A stretch of 64,000 nucleotides of DNA from assembly GCF_965638725.1 (NCBI RefSeq), contig NC_134952.1, forward strand, positions 60,614,065-60,678,064, given 5' to 3'. Positions 37,181 through 48,300 of this stretch are shown here, piece by piece (positions within the stretch are counted from its first letter, which is position 1; each line of letters starts with the position of its first letter). This DNA is from Aptenodytes patagonicus (taxonomy: Eukaryota; Chordata; Aves; Sphenisciformes; Spheniscidae). Below the pieces are notes generated by a model that was not told where the DNA came from, did no database searches, and saw nothing but the letters and a program-made list of their open reading frames with translations. The position numbers and the translations under genes were made by a program.

Positions 37181-38080
37181 GAGGGCTTTGGGAGGATAGG
37201 GTAACAGTGGGTGAAATTCTTGCTCCGCTGAAGTCAGTGTCGGCATTGCCAGCATTGCCATCCAGCATGCACAGGTGTGGTTTTTTCCTCTTATGCGATT
37301 AGGAAAACAGTGTATGAAACATGGTAGATTGTTTGCAACCCACCCTGTTTTCTGCCTGTGTTAAACTTAGGCTGCGAGTCCTTGCCTTGCTGTGCTGTTG
37401 CTTCTTATTGATAAAGTTTATGGGGCTTTTAAGTCATTAGCCGTAAGCCTCAAATTAGCAGGAGATGCGTGTGGTTCCTTCCCCTCTGCTTAGATAAAAG
37501 GCAGTCGGACACACCGGCTCTGTTCAAAGCAGAGCAAAGCCTCCACTGACTTCACAGGGTCCAAGATTTCTGCTCCAGCTTCAGCTCCAGACGCTGGACC
37601 ACTTCCACCCCCTCTTGCTTTATTTGAGAGACCTAAGACACACAGGACTGAGGGTCTAAATGGCACGATGGTGGGCTTCTACCAACGCTTCTCATCTAAT
37701 TGCAGTCAACTTTAATTTTGCCTTTTCCATTCTTAACCGGTCTTCTTAACCTGCTTCTTAGCCAGGGCAAAATTAAGCATGAGGAAAAAGGCTTTTTCAG
37801 CATTATAATTATCTACTCCCAAGCTGTATAACAAAATGGTTTACACATTTAATTGATTTTGTCTAATATTTCCAGGTATACAGTAGTCCTATTAATGAAT
37901 ATCATAGCTTCATTACTGCATATCACATTTTGCTATTTGTTGTGTACCATAAAATAACATCAGCACATCAATAACTTAAATAACACAAATTTAAACTCAT
38001 TTTCTGCTTGTTATAATTATAATTTTAGCCTGCAAAGGCTTTTTGATTTGTAAGACCATTCACATAACATGGAATGTAAC

Positions 38081-38086
38081 TTTATT
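38081..38086 (-). terminator. Candidate ELOVL6 poly(A) signal, proximal
   Basis: There is a canonical AATAAA on the minus strand about 2 kb after the stop codon. A CA dinucleotide follows after roughly 6-12 bases, and a GT-rich element comes immediately after that. Its use is inferred from these elements only. Confidence 0.4.
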
Positions 38087-39737
38087 TGTTTTTCTTTTGT
38101 ATATAATGAGACACCGAAAGCCCTTGTCATCTCTTAACAGGATACTAAAGCAGCTCTGTTTCATGAATGACAGCACAATTAAAGCTAAAAATAATAATTA
38201 AAAAAAACCCCTTTGTACTGTACAATCTCAAATTAAAGCAAGAAAGATAATGACAATCTTTTGCATTAGCCAGGAAACGTGATTCTCTGCCACTGGGCTT
38301 TTTTTTCTCGTTGACAATTCACAGAATGTGTATATGGGTGTAGTTATAGGTGTGTGTATATGCTATGCAGAACAGCAGTCCCTATTTTGTTGATCTAGTT
38401 CTTCTAATTGTTTAGTTAAACTACCTAACTGATACAATTTAGAATACTACATTAACACATTTAACATCAAGTTTACATACTTGCGTCTTTGAAATACTAG
38501 GAACTTTTACACATTTTATTTGGCTTTGTAAGGACTGGAATATCACAGATAATGCAATCTACTTGTCTTTGAAAGAATATGGCTGTTCTCAACTAACACT
38601 CTAAGGTTCAGAGTGAAATACGTTTCTCCTTATATCTGTAGCTGACTTCAGAGAAGAGAGAGTGTCTTCTTAAGTGGTCAGTCTGATGTTACAGTACAGA
38701 TTCTGCAGAGAGAGAGATATATATTTAATGAAGGATAATTCTCTCTGGACTTTAGAGTTAAGCTGTTGCAGCAAAATTACTCCGTTTAGACTAATTTCTT
38801 CTATACAAATCTCAAGAAAAACCTATTCCAAGTATGTTTTGTAGTAGTATCTCCACATGACCAGAGGAGGGCACTTTGAACATCTTTGCACTGCCCCGGA
38901 GGCAGATGCAGAAGCACAGTGTTACCCAATGTCACGCAGTCCTGCCACCTCTTCCCACCCAGGCAGGTATCCTTGTGTCCACAAAAATACAGAATCCGTA
39001 TTGTACCACAGGGCTCTGTTCTGAAAACAGTGGGCAGATATATCACTCTCTTCTTGCTAACTAGGATTTCTTCCGATTTCCCCCATCTAATTCAGTGTTG
39101 CTGTGGGTTAAATTGAGATTCACGGATAATTCCTAAAAATCACATGAGGGGAGTTGTCTCCCCTTCCTTCCTGAACATCCCTCTGCTATTAGCCCCTGGT
39201 AATTTAGCAAATATTGATTGATTTAACCCTCTACGACTTATCCTGCTGCAGAAATTCCTTGCTTTTAACTGAAAAATGCACTTGGAAAATGCACTCTCTG
39301 AGATATGTATTGCAACAGTGCATCTTTTCACATTAAACTCTTGTAAAAGTACTGCTCCTTTCCGCCTTCTAAGGGAGGCGACTCTGCATCCCAGATCTGC
39401 TCCCCTGGCAGAGTACATAGCAGAGAAATCAACCTCTTCTCTTTTCCATTCATGACCACAGTGTGGAGTTCAGCCACTTTCCATGCAGGAAACATCCTTT
39501 TGGGTTTCATTTTGGCTAAAGGTATCAACCTTCTATGGAAAAGACTTTAATTTTGTAATCTTACTGTTATCATAGACAGACTTTTTTTGTCACCTCTCTG
39601 CTTTGTTTTGTTCAAGTTTAACACTGAAAAATTATTAGAAAGGTTTTAGAAACTCTTTTTTTTTAAATAAAAGTCTCTCCTCCACCCTGGGGAAACACAC
39701 TGCTTATTTAATGTACTTTTCTTCCCCTCAACATTAT

Positions 39738-39831
39738 TCCTTTTCTCTTTTATTTTCTTCTCGTTTCTTCTCTTTTTTCTTTCCTTTTTTCTTTTCTTTT
39801 TTCTCTTCTTTCTCTTCTCCTTTCTTTTTTA
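39738..39831 (+). repeat. Pyrimidine (TTTTCTC) low-complexity tract
   Basis: About 94 bases are almost purely T and C with a loose TTTTCTTC period. It ends in TTTCTTTTTTAGAG. It lies in the inferred ELOVL6 3' UTR, where the mRNA strand is purine-rich. Confidence 0.85.
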
Positions 39832-40073
39832 GAGCAGACAGGTACAAGAAGGAAGTTGTCTTTCATCAGCAGTCCTTTGAGATAGAGTAGAATTCAGTGA
39901 GTCCTCACCATGATAGGATCATAAACTTACTGGGTTAAACCAAGCTAACTTTCCCTAAGCTGCCAAGTTTTAGCTGCACCATACATATATGTGTTTCCTT
40001 GTGCCATTTTCTTTTCTTATAATTTTGTTTTTCTTGATGACCCTGAGCTATGGCTTCTGTCTTGTTTCTACCA

Positions 40074-40498
40074 CTAGTCAACCTTCCTTTCTTTTCTGGT
40101 TTTGCCGATATAGGCCTCAAAGAAAAAATGGCAGAAGAGCACAAAGTAGCTGAGGTACATGAGAGAGGACCAGATGATGTTCTGCACGTGGGAATGGCAC
40201 TGGCCCTGCTGCATCCAAGAGAAGACCAGGTAATTGATCACACAACCGATCAACATCTGAGTGATCTGCGACAAGGTGATGAACATGGCAAACTTGCGTG
40301 AGACTCTGAAGCCAGCAGCCCGCAAGGCATAGTAAGAGTACATAACGGCGTGTACTCCATAGTTCATGGTCATGAACCAGCCACCGCCAGCCACCATGTC
40401 CTTGTAGGAATACCAAGAATAAAGTAACACAGTAATGTGATGGTACCAGTGTAAGAAGATGAGCTTCTGTTTCCTAAGAATAATGAATATTGTATCAC
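40074..40498 (-). CDS. ELOVL6: ELOVL6 terminal coding exon with stop codon
   Basis: This exon encodes the C-terminal 140 residues, plus two bases of the split Gly codon, of elongation of very-long-chain fatty acids protein 6. That enzyme is an ER membrane 3-ketoacyl-CoA synthase; it condenses malonyl-CoA with C12-C16 acyl-CoA, chiefly palmitoyl-CoA toward stearate. The diagnostic histidine box HWYHH is at 40437-40451, residues 141-145 in recalled human numbering. The second conserved ELOVL motif, [12 protein letters not shown], is at 40329-40364. Hydrophobic membrane segments follow, then a basic tail ending Arg-Lys-Val-Asp, plausible for ER retention. The stop is TAG at 40074-40076. With the two upstream exons 217 residues are visible; adding the 48 missing gives 265, the usual family length. 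Several positions in the last 60 residues differ from human as I remember it, consistent with a bird orthologue. The gene is regulated by SREBP-1c and LXR in other vertebrates, but its promoter is outside the window. Confidence 0.97.
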
Positions 40499-42471
40499 CT
40501 GTAAAAAAAAAAATAAAAAAAAAAAAAAGGAGGGGAGGAAATGAGAAACACATTGAACAGTTCCATAATTACTGCAGTGCTCTCTTCCCTTTGCTGTTGC
40601 TGGAGTAGACACTATTTTGGAGCATGAAAAACCACCTCAGCTCTAGATCTGAGAGCCTGTCTGATCTGAGAGCCAGCTTGGCTCCTAATCTCTATGCAAT
40701 CTTTGGAAAACCAATGTATCCATATTTTCCTGTGTGGATAACCGCTGTTTGAAAACTCCATAGGTATACTTGGTAGCCCTTTGCTGCAAACGTAATCCGT
40801 GAAAGTCTGAGATGAGGTAGGTGGATGTACGTGTGTCATCTCTGACTGTGAGACTGCCCATTATATACTGGGACTAGAAGAGAAATGCAGCTCAACGGAG
40901 AGCAGAAAACCTGAAGAGAAAGCAGCACAGTGTCCTCCGATTCAAATGCCCTCCTGCAAACCGAACCTAGTTAAACTCAGTAGAGCCTTTTGAGCTACTA
41001 TGCAAAAAGCTATTGCATATACAACCTCCAATACTGAAAGGATTGCCAGAAAAAAATGCTTCCAGAAAGAAATTTGGATTATGTTGAAACGCACATCCTT
41101 TTCTGGAAATTCATGTTGCTATTGTAGAAAAGTTAATTTTATTCCTCTTTCCTGCTTTTTTCCTCCTGCTGCTCATGACTGCACTGAGCATCTCAATTAC
41201 ATATATGTATACATGTATGCTACTTGTTTTCTACCGTTATACACACAGTGTTTCCAAAAAGATCCCTGAGATTTGAATCTGGGGACTTACTTCTACATAT
41301 ATGTACATCAGGAAATCCAAACCATGAATATTAGTGATGGGTAGAACCAAAACTGCACTGTCTGCACAAGGTCTGTAATAAGCCGTAATGCTACTGTTTA
41401 CTTCATTACCTGCAAGATGTTGACTCACATTTTAATAAGTAATCATATGTTCAATTTATTGTTGCTGTGCACTTCTAGCTGATATTTTCCAGTTTTAACA
41501 ACTAAATTTCCGTGGTTTTGCAGTAATTTAGGCAGCAGGAAACCAAGGGATTCTGACACAGCAAGGTAACTGGTGTCTGTCTCTTTTCAGTTTTTATGCT
41601 GATGAATTGCTGTCCTGTAATTTGCTGAATCAAATTCTCTGCTGAAAGGTAAAGACTTATTTTTGCTGTACACCTGAACACAGCGAGTGCTTCAGCCCTT
41701 TGAGGCTTAGTAAGGGCATCCTCCAGAATGAAAGCTGGAGGGCTGCTAAATAGCTGCCTCCTCCTTCCCATTAAAACAATCCTTTTTTACACTAATAAGC
41801 CACAGGATGAGAACACATGCAGACTGGCTATTAAGTTTGGCTTTGGCATGTATATCATAAGTATCCTTACCAAAAAAATTGCTGGAGAGACAGGAGTTTA
41901 TAAGAATCAGGACTGGAAAAGTTAGGGATATTATGGGAAACTGGTTTCTATTTGGAGGAAGCAGACAGCCACAGCTTTCAATGTTTAGAGAGGAAGCACA
42001 TTACTGTTCATAATTGTACGCCTACGTGTGTATTTAAGGATGAATGCTGCAGAATGGAGGCAGAACCTGACTCAAAGCTTCTTGCTGACACAGCTGCTGT
42101 AGTCCACCCTTCACTTCTCTACCCACGGGGTGAGTGCCTCCCGATTACGCCACTCGTATTTGCCTCCGAGTAGCTAAGAAAAAGGTATGGACCAGATTGC
42201 TCTTACCTCGACTGCCCTGCTGTATATAATCACTGCAGTTTATTCCTGGGCTGGGAACAGTCTTATTCAACTGCACATTGCTCTAACTTCAGCCAAGCTG
42301 GACTTAATCTCTAGAGACTAAAACATGCAACGTTTGGGGTTGGTTTTGTCTACTCAGTTTTTCTAAGACTAAAACAAGATTTCGACAGCACTGAGACCCT
42401 TCTTGTGCTTCCTGCACAGACATTTCTGCTCTAAATATGCATAGTGAGGGAAAGGGAGAGAGGGTACTCAC
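40499..42471 (-). other. ELOVL6: ELOVL6 last intron (1973 bp)
   Basis: This intron lies between the internal and terminal coding exons. The donor is GTGAGTAC at 42471 downward. The acceptor ends in TTACAG at 40499. Read on the minus strand, the tract before the acceptor is C-rich, then 14 T, one A, 11 T, then ACAG (plus-strand A run 40503-40528), so it is nearly pure T. No other feature was recognised. Two short AT alternations resembling palindromes occur at about 41200-41222 and 41290-41310. Confidence 0.9.
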
Positions 42472-42623
42472 CTAGTTCAGGTGCTTTGCTTAGCACAAAT
42501 GCATATGCCCAGAATTTGCTGACAGGTCCAATGTAAAAACTCTGGTCACACACTGACTGCTTCAGGCCTTTGGTCATCAAAATGTACAGCATATAAGCAC
42601 CAGTTCGAACAGCACCGAATATA
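42472..42623 (-). CDS. ELOVL6: ELOVL6 internal coding exon (152 bp)
   Basis: This exon starts at 42623 after a TTTTAAAG acceptor and ends at 42472 before a GTGAGTAC donor. Its first base completes the split Ser codon of the upstream exon. Fifty full codons follow, from Ile-Phe-Gly-Ala-Val-Arg-Thr-Gly to Lys-Ala-Pro-Glu-Leu. The last G opens a Gly codon completed by GT in the next exon. The peptide matches residues 75-124 of vertebrate ELOVL6 in recalled human numbering, including the [12 protein letters not shown] lumenal segment and the ELOVL-family [11 protein letters not shown] motif, whose final Gly-Asp lie across the junction. The reading frame is open throughout, with no stop or indel. 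Phases at both ends agree with the neighbouring exons, which makes this a functional exon rather than a retrocopy. Confidence 0.96.
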
Positions 42624-44317
42624 CTTTAAAACAAAAAGAGAAAATGAAGGAAGTTGAGTGAACACTTGAAATCTACATGCCATCACTTCAGATCATTATG
42701 AGAAAAAGGCCATAAGTGTGCCGAAATAATAAGTTTGAGACAGTCTTAAAGCTGGAACAACTCTGCTGGCTTCTGGGAAGTTATTCTGAACTCAGATTTG
42801 TAAACTGGACTGCAGCTGTATCCCCTGGTGAAAGTCTGGAACAGTAATGTCAATGGTTTTTATTTCATTACTACAGGAATGATCCTTCAGTTCTCAGGAG
42901 CAGCGGGAGATGTCTACTTCAGCTGAAAACAACATGCAGAGTTGATGCAGTTTGATGCTGACAGCTGGGAGACTACAAGAAATGAGTTGGTAAAGAGCTG
43001 TCATCGACATAATCAGGACCAATTCCCTCTTCTGATATCCTCAGTTTTCTCTTGCCTCTCCCTGTGTTTGTTACACCCACAGGACATCTGAGCGCAGACA
43101 AACCCAAGTAGGGCACACAGATTTTGATGGGGGGGGTCTCAGTCAGGGCTAGTGTTTTGATGCACATGCTGACTTCATATTTCATCTCTTAACAGGTCAT
43201 TGCTAACAGAGGAATCAACTAGTTGAATCGAGTCGTAAACAGCAGATTCACCCTCACCTCATCAAAGTGAGATGCAAGGTAACAGTGTTCTGCAAATGAG
43301 AAACATCACGAGATTTGCAATGCTATTAATTAGTGCAATTACAGAGGGGATAGGTTCAGGTAACAAAAGACATCCAGCTGATGTAAGGAACAAAGGCTTC
43401 TGCCTCAGCAGTGAGGGGCTCTGCAGAAGGAATTGCCTCACTGTTTTACGGCAAGAACATGCTTGCCTATTGTCTACCATTGTAGCTTGTTGGTCCTTCA
43501 AAAGCTGTGATGAATAGTGGGTGAAACAAGCAGCTTTCAGAAACATGGAGCAAAGAAAGACCCAATCTCCTTTGGGGTTGAGTATATCTTACTTTATGCC
43601 TACATCATATGTCCCTGTGCCTCTACCCAGCTCCATCTTATCTCCCCTCTAACTTCTTTGTGACCTTGTCCTACTCATGAATCCTCTGGTTCCTGCTCTG
43701 CTTTGGTGTCTTTCATGACTATCACATGGCAGCAAGCAAACCAAGCCACCTAAAATTGACGTGTAGACACATGCGGGCAATGGAAGCTACCATTTATGCA
43801 AAGTGTGTGAAATAAGGAACAGTTCATCTGAAGTTATAGATTCTCTGTTACTTGTCCTTGTCTTGTCAAGTCAGTATTCTTTAAAAAATATGTTTTAAAA
43901 TCATCAAGGCAGCCTCAAAAGTTGAGGTCTATGGCAGTTCTTATGGCACTTGGTCAGACTAGATGGTTCAAGTAAGCCTGCTGAGCACAAAAACTGTTGA
44001 CCTAAGTTTTTATATTTTTTGCACAAAGTATTTAGATTTCCAAATCTGCAGCATTGATATACCCAGTCAAACCTGCCTGCTGCTAAGAAGCAGTGTACCT
44101 TGCTCTCCCCTGTCTGCTGCATGCACTCCGCAACCCAGCAGAGTACCATGCTGCCTGGTGCTCTTCAGGCTCTGTCAGTGGCATCACAGATGGGGCTCTA
44201 CAGCCAGGTCATGCCCAGAGAGAAGTGCTACATCCCGGCTCCCGCACCATTACATTTTGATGCCTGAGGTTTCACTGTGCCATCAGGAAATTCAGACAAC
44301 AGTGAGCACTTAAGAAG

Positions 44318-44370
44318 CTACTATTATTATCTGCTATTTGTACGGTGGCATTTGCTCATGGGCTCTACTG
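44318..44370. repeat. Possible old interspersed repeat fragment
   Basis: The stretch CTACTATTATTATCTGCTATTTGTACGG followed by a short tail resembles the tattattatttgta words of old amniote SINE-like repeats. It is too short and divergent for a firm call. Confidence 0.25.
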
Positions 44371-45348
44371 CCCAATAAAAAATAAAAAACCACCCTGCTG
44401 CGGTACAGGTTTACTGAAGGAGTTTAGCTGAGTTTGGGTTTCCCATTAGCACTGCCCAAAGCAATGCACACATTCCCAGGCTTAGGCAAGACAGCCGTTG
44501 CAGTCTCTCACATTCATCTACCCCTGCATGCAGAAGAGAAAGCGCAGGATTCTTAGCATCTATGCAGCCCGTAGTGCATCCTCTCCATGTAAGGTTGTTC
44601 CCTCCCAGAAATGCTCTCTCAGCATGCTTTTCTCACACCTTTTGGGGATCGGTCCTTTTAACTCGGCAGAGAGTGCCAAAGCCTACAGGAGGAGTTTTGA
44701 AATGAGGTGCAACTCGTTCTGTGTCTTCTCTCTGGCGTTTAACACATGCCCTTTTTTTTCTCAGGAGTTGCATTTCTCATTCCCAAGAAGACAGGAGATC
44801 CTGACAGAGATGTGATCTGATCACTTCCTGAGGCAGTGAACTCCTCACGCTAGCCAGGGCAGGCTGCTGCTTGCTCCTATGTTTTGGGTGGTGGCAAAAC
44901 TGGGTGGAGGAAGAGCGGGCAGAATATCTAATCATATGCTGGTTCTTCCATTAGCAAATACCTCAGTGCTGATATTAAAATGGGGGAAAAAAAAGGAAAT
45001 TTTAAATTATGAAATCAAATAGCTGCAGGCAATACGCCTTTCCTTGTACAGAAGCTGTATTGCTTTTCTAAAATATCATTTATTATTAAAGTTTTAAAAC
45101 CAAAGAGAATTCTGTGCCATGAACACAAACTCAGATGAGAAGAGTGCTTGTTCGAGCACCAGGCAAACGTTGACAACTTTAAGGGACTGAGTATGGACAC
45201 CCAGGGATTTAATCTGGACTGATAACAGAGCCAAAGAGTGTTTGCCCTGTGGGGATTACAGAGTTTCACTTTGCTGTCCTTGAGATTATAACGATGTAAT
45301 TCTCCCTATCTTTCTGTTTAGCAACTACTGCAGAGCTCTCCTTGGAGT

Positions 45349-45382
45349 GCACGCACGCACACACACACTCTCACACTCACAA
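45349..45382 (+). repeat. CA-type microsatellite
   Basis: A GCACGCACGCACACACACAC run passes into an interrupted CTCACAC pattern. It lies inside the long ELOVL6 intron. Confidence 0.85.
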
Positions 45383-48300
45383 ACTTACTCTTCTATAATT
45401 TCACAGCACGGTGGCTTCCTCTAGTTCCATGACTCTAGACGAAGTGACTCCAGCTACTGCTCTACACGGTGTGAGTCAGACTAATCTGAATTTTTTATCA
45501 GTAAAAACCAAGTTACATTTTTGCATCATTCACAAAGGAAGGCTTTGTAAGTAAGGAGGATGGCAAACTGGAAGTAACTGATTTGATTACCTAAACAGAC
45601 GCCATGAGCAGGTAGCTGTTTATGAGATGTGCTGCGTGCCAAAGCACTATCTTGCCAACAAGAACACGCCACCGGAAACAGAAAAAGATCTAATGCATGC
45701 CTGCAAATGTGCCTTGGACCCAGAGAGCCAGGACTGCTTTCTGTGCCTCTGCAACTTAATCTTGTTTGTTCTGTAAGGTAAGATCAACCAACAAATTTTT
45801 ATGTTGCAAAGACATGATGTGCAGCAGAGTGATGACACTGCTTGCTCAGTAAATCACTTCTGCTTCATTTTGTCCTCGCCCTGCTCTCTGCTGTAGCTTT
45901 TGTGAGGTATTGAAATGAACTGCTTACCAAAGCAGTCTGTCTGGTGGGAATCATCTGCAGGGATTTTAGAAATAAGGTAGCAGTGAATTACTGCACAATT
46001 ACAGCCTTTTGCAACTAGAGAGACTGATCAGAAACAAACTGCACCGGCTAATACAGCTTTCTCATCTATTCAGACTCAAAATGTCCTACATTCTCCTCCC
46101 TTCAGGCAGTGACTTCTCTGGTAGATTAACAAGTGCCTAATTGATATTTTACTCTCCATAATATGATCAAAACACATCGATGAGTAAAATAAAAACTAAT
46201 ACTTTTCCCTCACAAACTTGTCTTCAAACGAGGGCCTCAAAACACATCCCATGCACGGGTTAGGCGCAGCATTAAGAAGGAGGGAAACTGAGGGCTGGGG
46301 AGCTAGTTGATGGGAAGACAACGCAGGCGTTAGTTAGCCTATTACTGCTTTCTGTTCCCTCCATCCTACTTACCAGGAGGGAGTGAAGTACTTGTTTCTC
46401 AAAAGCCTGACAGGGCAGCAGGTAGCTCAAGACTTCAGTTCAACCCCAGCTGCCATTGTAGCGGGCTCAGTTCCTCCTCGCAGCGAGGAGGACACTGCCC
46501 ATTTTTGCTAGAGCTGCTTTCTGTGCAGACCCATCACTGCACTTGGCTCCTGACACCTCCGGACATCCTGGTCCAGGATCAACACTGCAGAATTGAGCAG
46601 GGAACGTGACTTCCACATAAAAAATAGTAAAAGTTCAGCACAGAATACAGCAACATTTCCTAAAGGATTTTAGTGCTGTGATAATCACAGAGGGGAAATT
46701 CTCTGCTCCGGTTTGCATGTTAAAAAAACCCCTTAAACTAACCAAACACGCCATGCAAACTGTATCTGCAGAACTAGGTAAATATGGCATTGAATGGAAT
46801 AACAGCCTTGACTATGGCTAAGGTGAACATAAAACATGTTAGCTACAAGCTACGTCTCAAAAGTGGAGTATCTTTATTTTTGAAAGCATGCCTCCCTGCG
46901 TACACAGCACCAGCAGAGAGCAGCAGGGAGCCCATAGACAGCAAGACCCAGCTGTGCTGTGCAAAATTAAGGGCTGGTAGGGACTTCAAGCAGAGCCCTC
47001 CTTACCCAAGCCCACAGGCTGTTCAACATGGCCCAAACCACAGGCGCCCAGCTGGTTTGACCAGTCTCCGAGGTGTCAGACTATCTTCTGTCGTAGGTGT
47101 GCTGGGCTAGTCCGGCAGCGAGCCAGCCGGGCACCCAGATCAAGCTCCCGCAGGTCTGGCTCCAGCTCTCAGCCCAGAGCCTGGCTGGAGGAGAGAAGAA
47201 ATCTTAATTCTGCCCTGACCTGCTTAGATGGTGACTCACATGAGTCCCAGCAGGTGAGTCTGTGCCCCAGGAGCACAGGGAGGTGGCAGAGAGCAGGTGG
47301 TCCTCCTCAGCGAAAGTCACATTGAACAGACAGCGGGCCCAGGAGAGCAGCCGAGATCAACTTACATGCAGAGTCACTGCCCTCAGACTGCAGCCTGCCT
47401 GCTTGTATTGTAACAGCGAGAAAACAGGGAAGCACGTTTTGGGGTTTTTTTGGTTTTTTGCTTTTAGCATGCAAAATATTTACAGAGGAAGCACCCTGAG
47501 TTAGAAAGAAATGTTTAAAGGTCAGCAGGTGAAGAACATGGAGCTTCCTACACCTTCCTTCGTGACAACTCAAACCGCGTCCACCTTTCCATTCTGTTCA
47601 GCGGGAGTATGTCAGTGGTCATATCAAGTTTCCCTTCTGCTGCTGAAGAGCTGGTCTCTCGACAGAATAAAATGGCCTTGCTGTGCCCTGCTGATTTAAA
47701 ACCTGCGGTCCTCAGAAAAGAGGAACAAGTTCTGGTGCTAATGATGCAGCACAGGAGCACGGGATGCACAGCGACCCCTCTGTCTGACAGGTCAGAGCAG
47801 CAGGGTAGTCTGGGAGCACGCCTAGAGAAAGCAGTTACTGAAAAAGGGCAACAGAATATTTCTGTGCTTAGCCAAGCAACAGAAAATACGTAAAATATGA
47901 ACTGATACTGGGAAAATGCACAGAGAAAGCATCTATAAGAGAAACAACTCTGTGAATTAAGTTTCTTGAAAAGAAATGCAGCTGGAGCCACCTTTGTCAG
48001 GCAGCTCTGAACTCCTCAACTGGGCAGTCACCCCCAAATCAGTAAAGAAAGTCAGAAACTCCCGGATTTATCTAGCAGCATGTGCCAAGGTGGGTGCATC
48101 TCCATGTGAGTGTCTTTCAGGCATTTACTCGCTGTGCTCTTTGATTAATTCTTAAAAATAAGTTTGTAACAAAGCAATGTTGCAACATGACCGGTAGGTT
48201 TGTTTTGTAGTTCTTTGGAAGTATGCATAGAGCCTTTCTTGTCCACCTGGTAAGGACGAGCTTCTTTCAAATCACTCTTACCTTCTGCAGTCTCATGAAA

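Larger units (their letters stand above)
34211..38061. other. Region downstream of ELOVL6, possibly distal 3' UTR
   Basis: No coding region was recognised. It is either distal ELOVL6 3' UTR or intergenic, depending on which poly(A) signal is used. It contains a CpG-rich pocket at 36985-37180 and two candidate old interspersed elements at 34748-34839 and 35085-35175. A further AATAAA lies on the minus strand at 37619-37624, followed by GGGGGTGGAAGTGG. Confidence 0.5.
38062..40073 (-). other. ELOVL6: ELOVL6 3' UTR (minimum candidate extent)
   Basis: This is transcribed sequence expected downstream of the TAG stop on the minus strand. The lower boundary is a guess based on an AATAAA at 38081-38086 (plus TTTATT). 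That signal is followed on the minus strand by a G/T-rich stretch (TGTTATGTGAATGG), a good downstream element. An earlier AATAAA is at 38515-38520. The interval includes a long plus-strand pyrimidine tract at 39738-39831, purine-rich in the mRNA. Much of 37.7-38.8 kb is AT-rich, as is typical of long vertebrate 3' UTRs. The UTR may extend further, to 37619 or 34180. Confidence 0.5.

Noticed and set aside
39800..39836. Strong splice-acceptor look-alike on the plus strand (pyrimidine tract then TTTTTTAG)
   Set aside because: It is antisense to the ELOVL6 3' UTR, with no open exon-like sequence or donor found after it; best explained by the low-complexity tract.
40116..40416. Alternative frames inside the ELOVL6 terminal exon
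   Set aside because: They are shadows of the real coding frame, which carries the HWYHH motif and joins in phase with the upstream exon.
46960..47020. GGCTGGTAGGGACTTCAAGC-like words considered as a second CR1 3' fragment
   Set aside because: Only about a dozen bases resemble the CR1 3' end, and the flanking sequence does not follow the family.
47548..47991. 147-codon minus-strand frame inside the ELOVL6 intron
   Set aside because: Cys/Ser/Phe-rich translation without family similarity; another open frame covers the same bases on the opposite strand.
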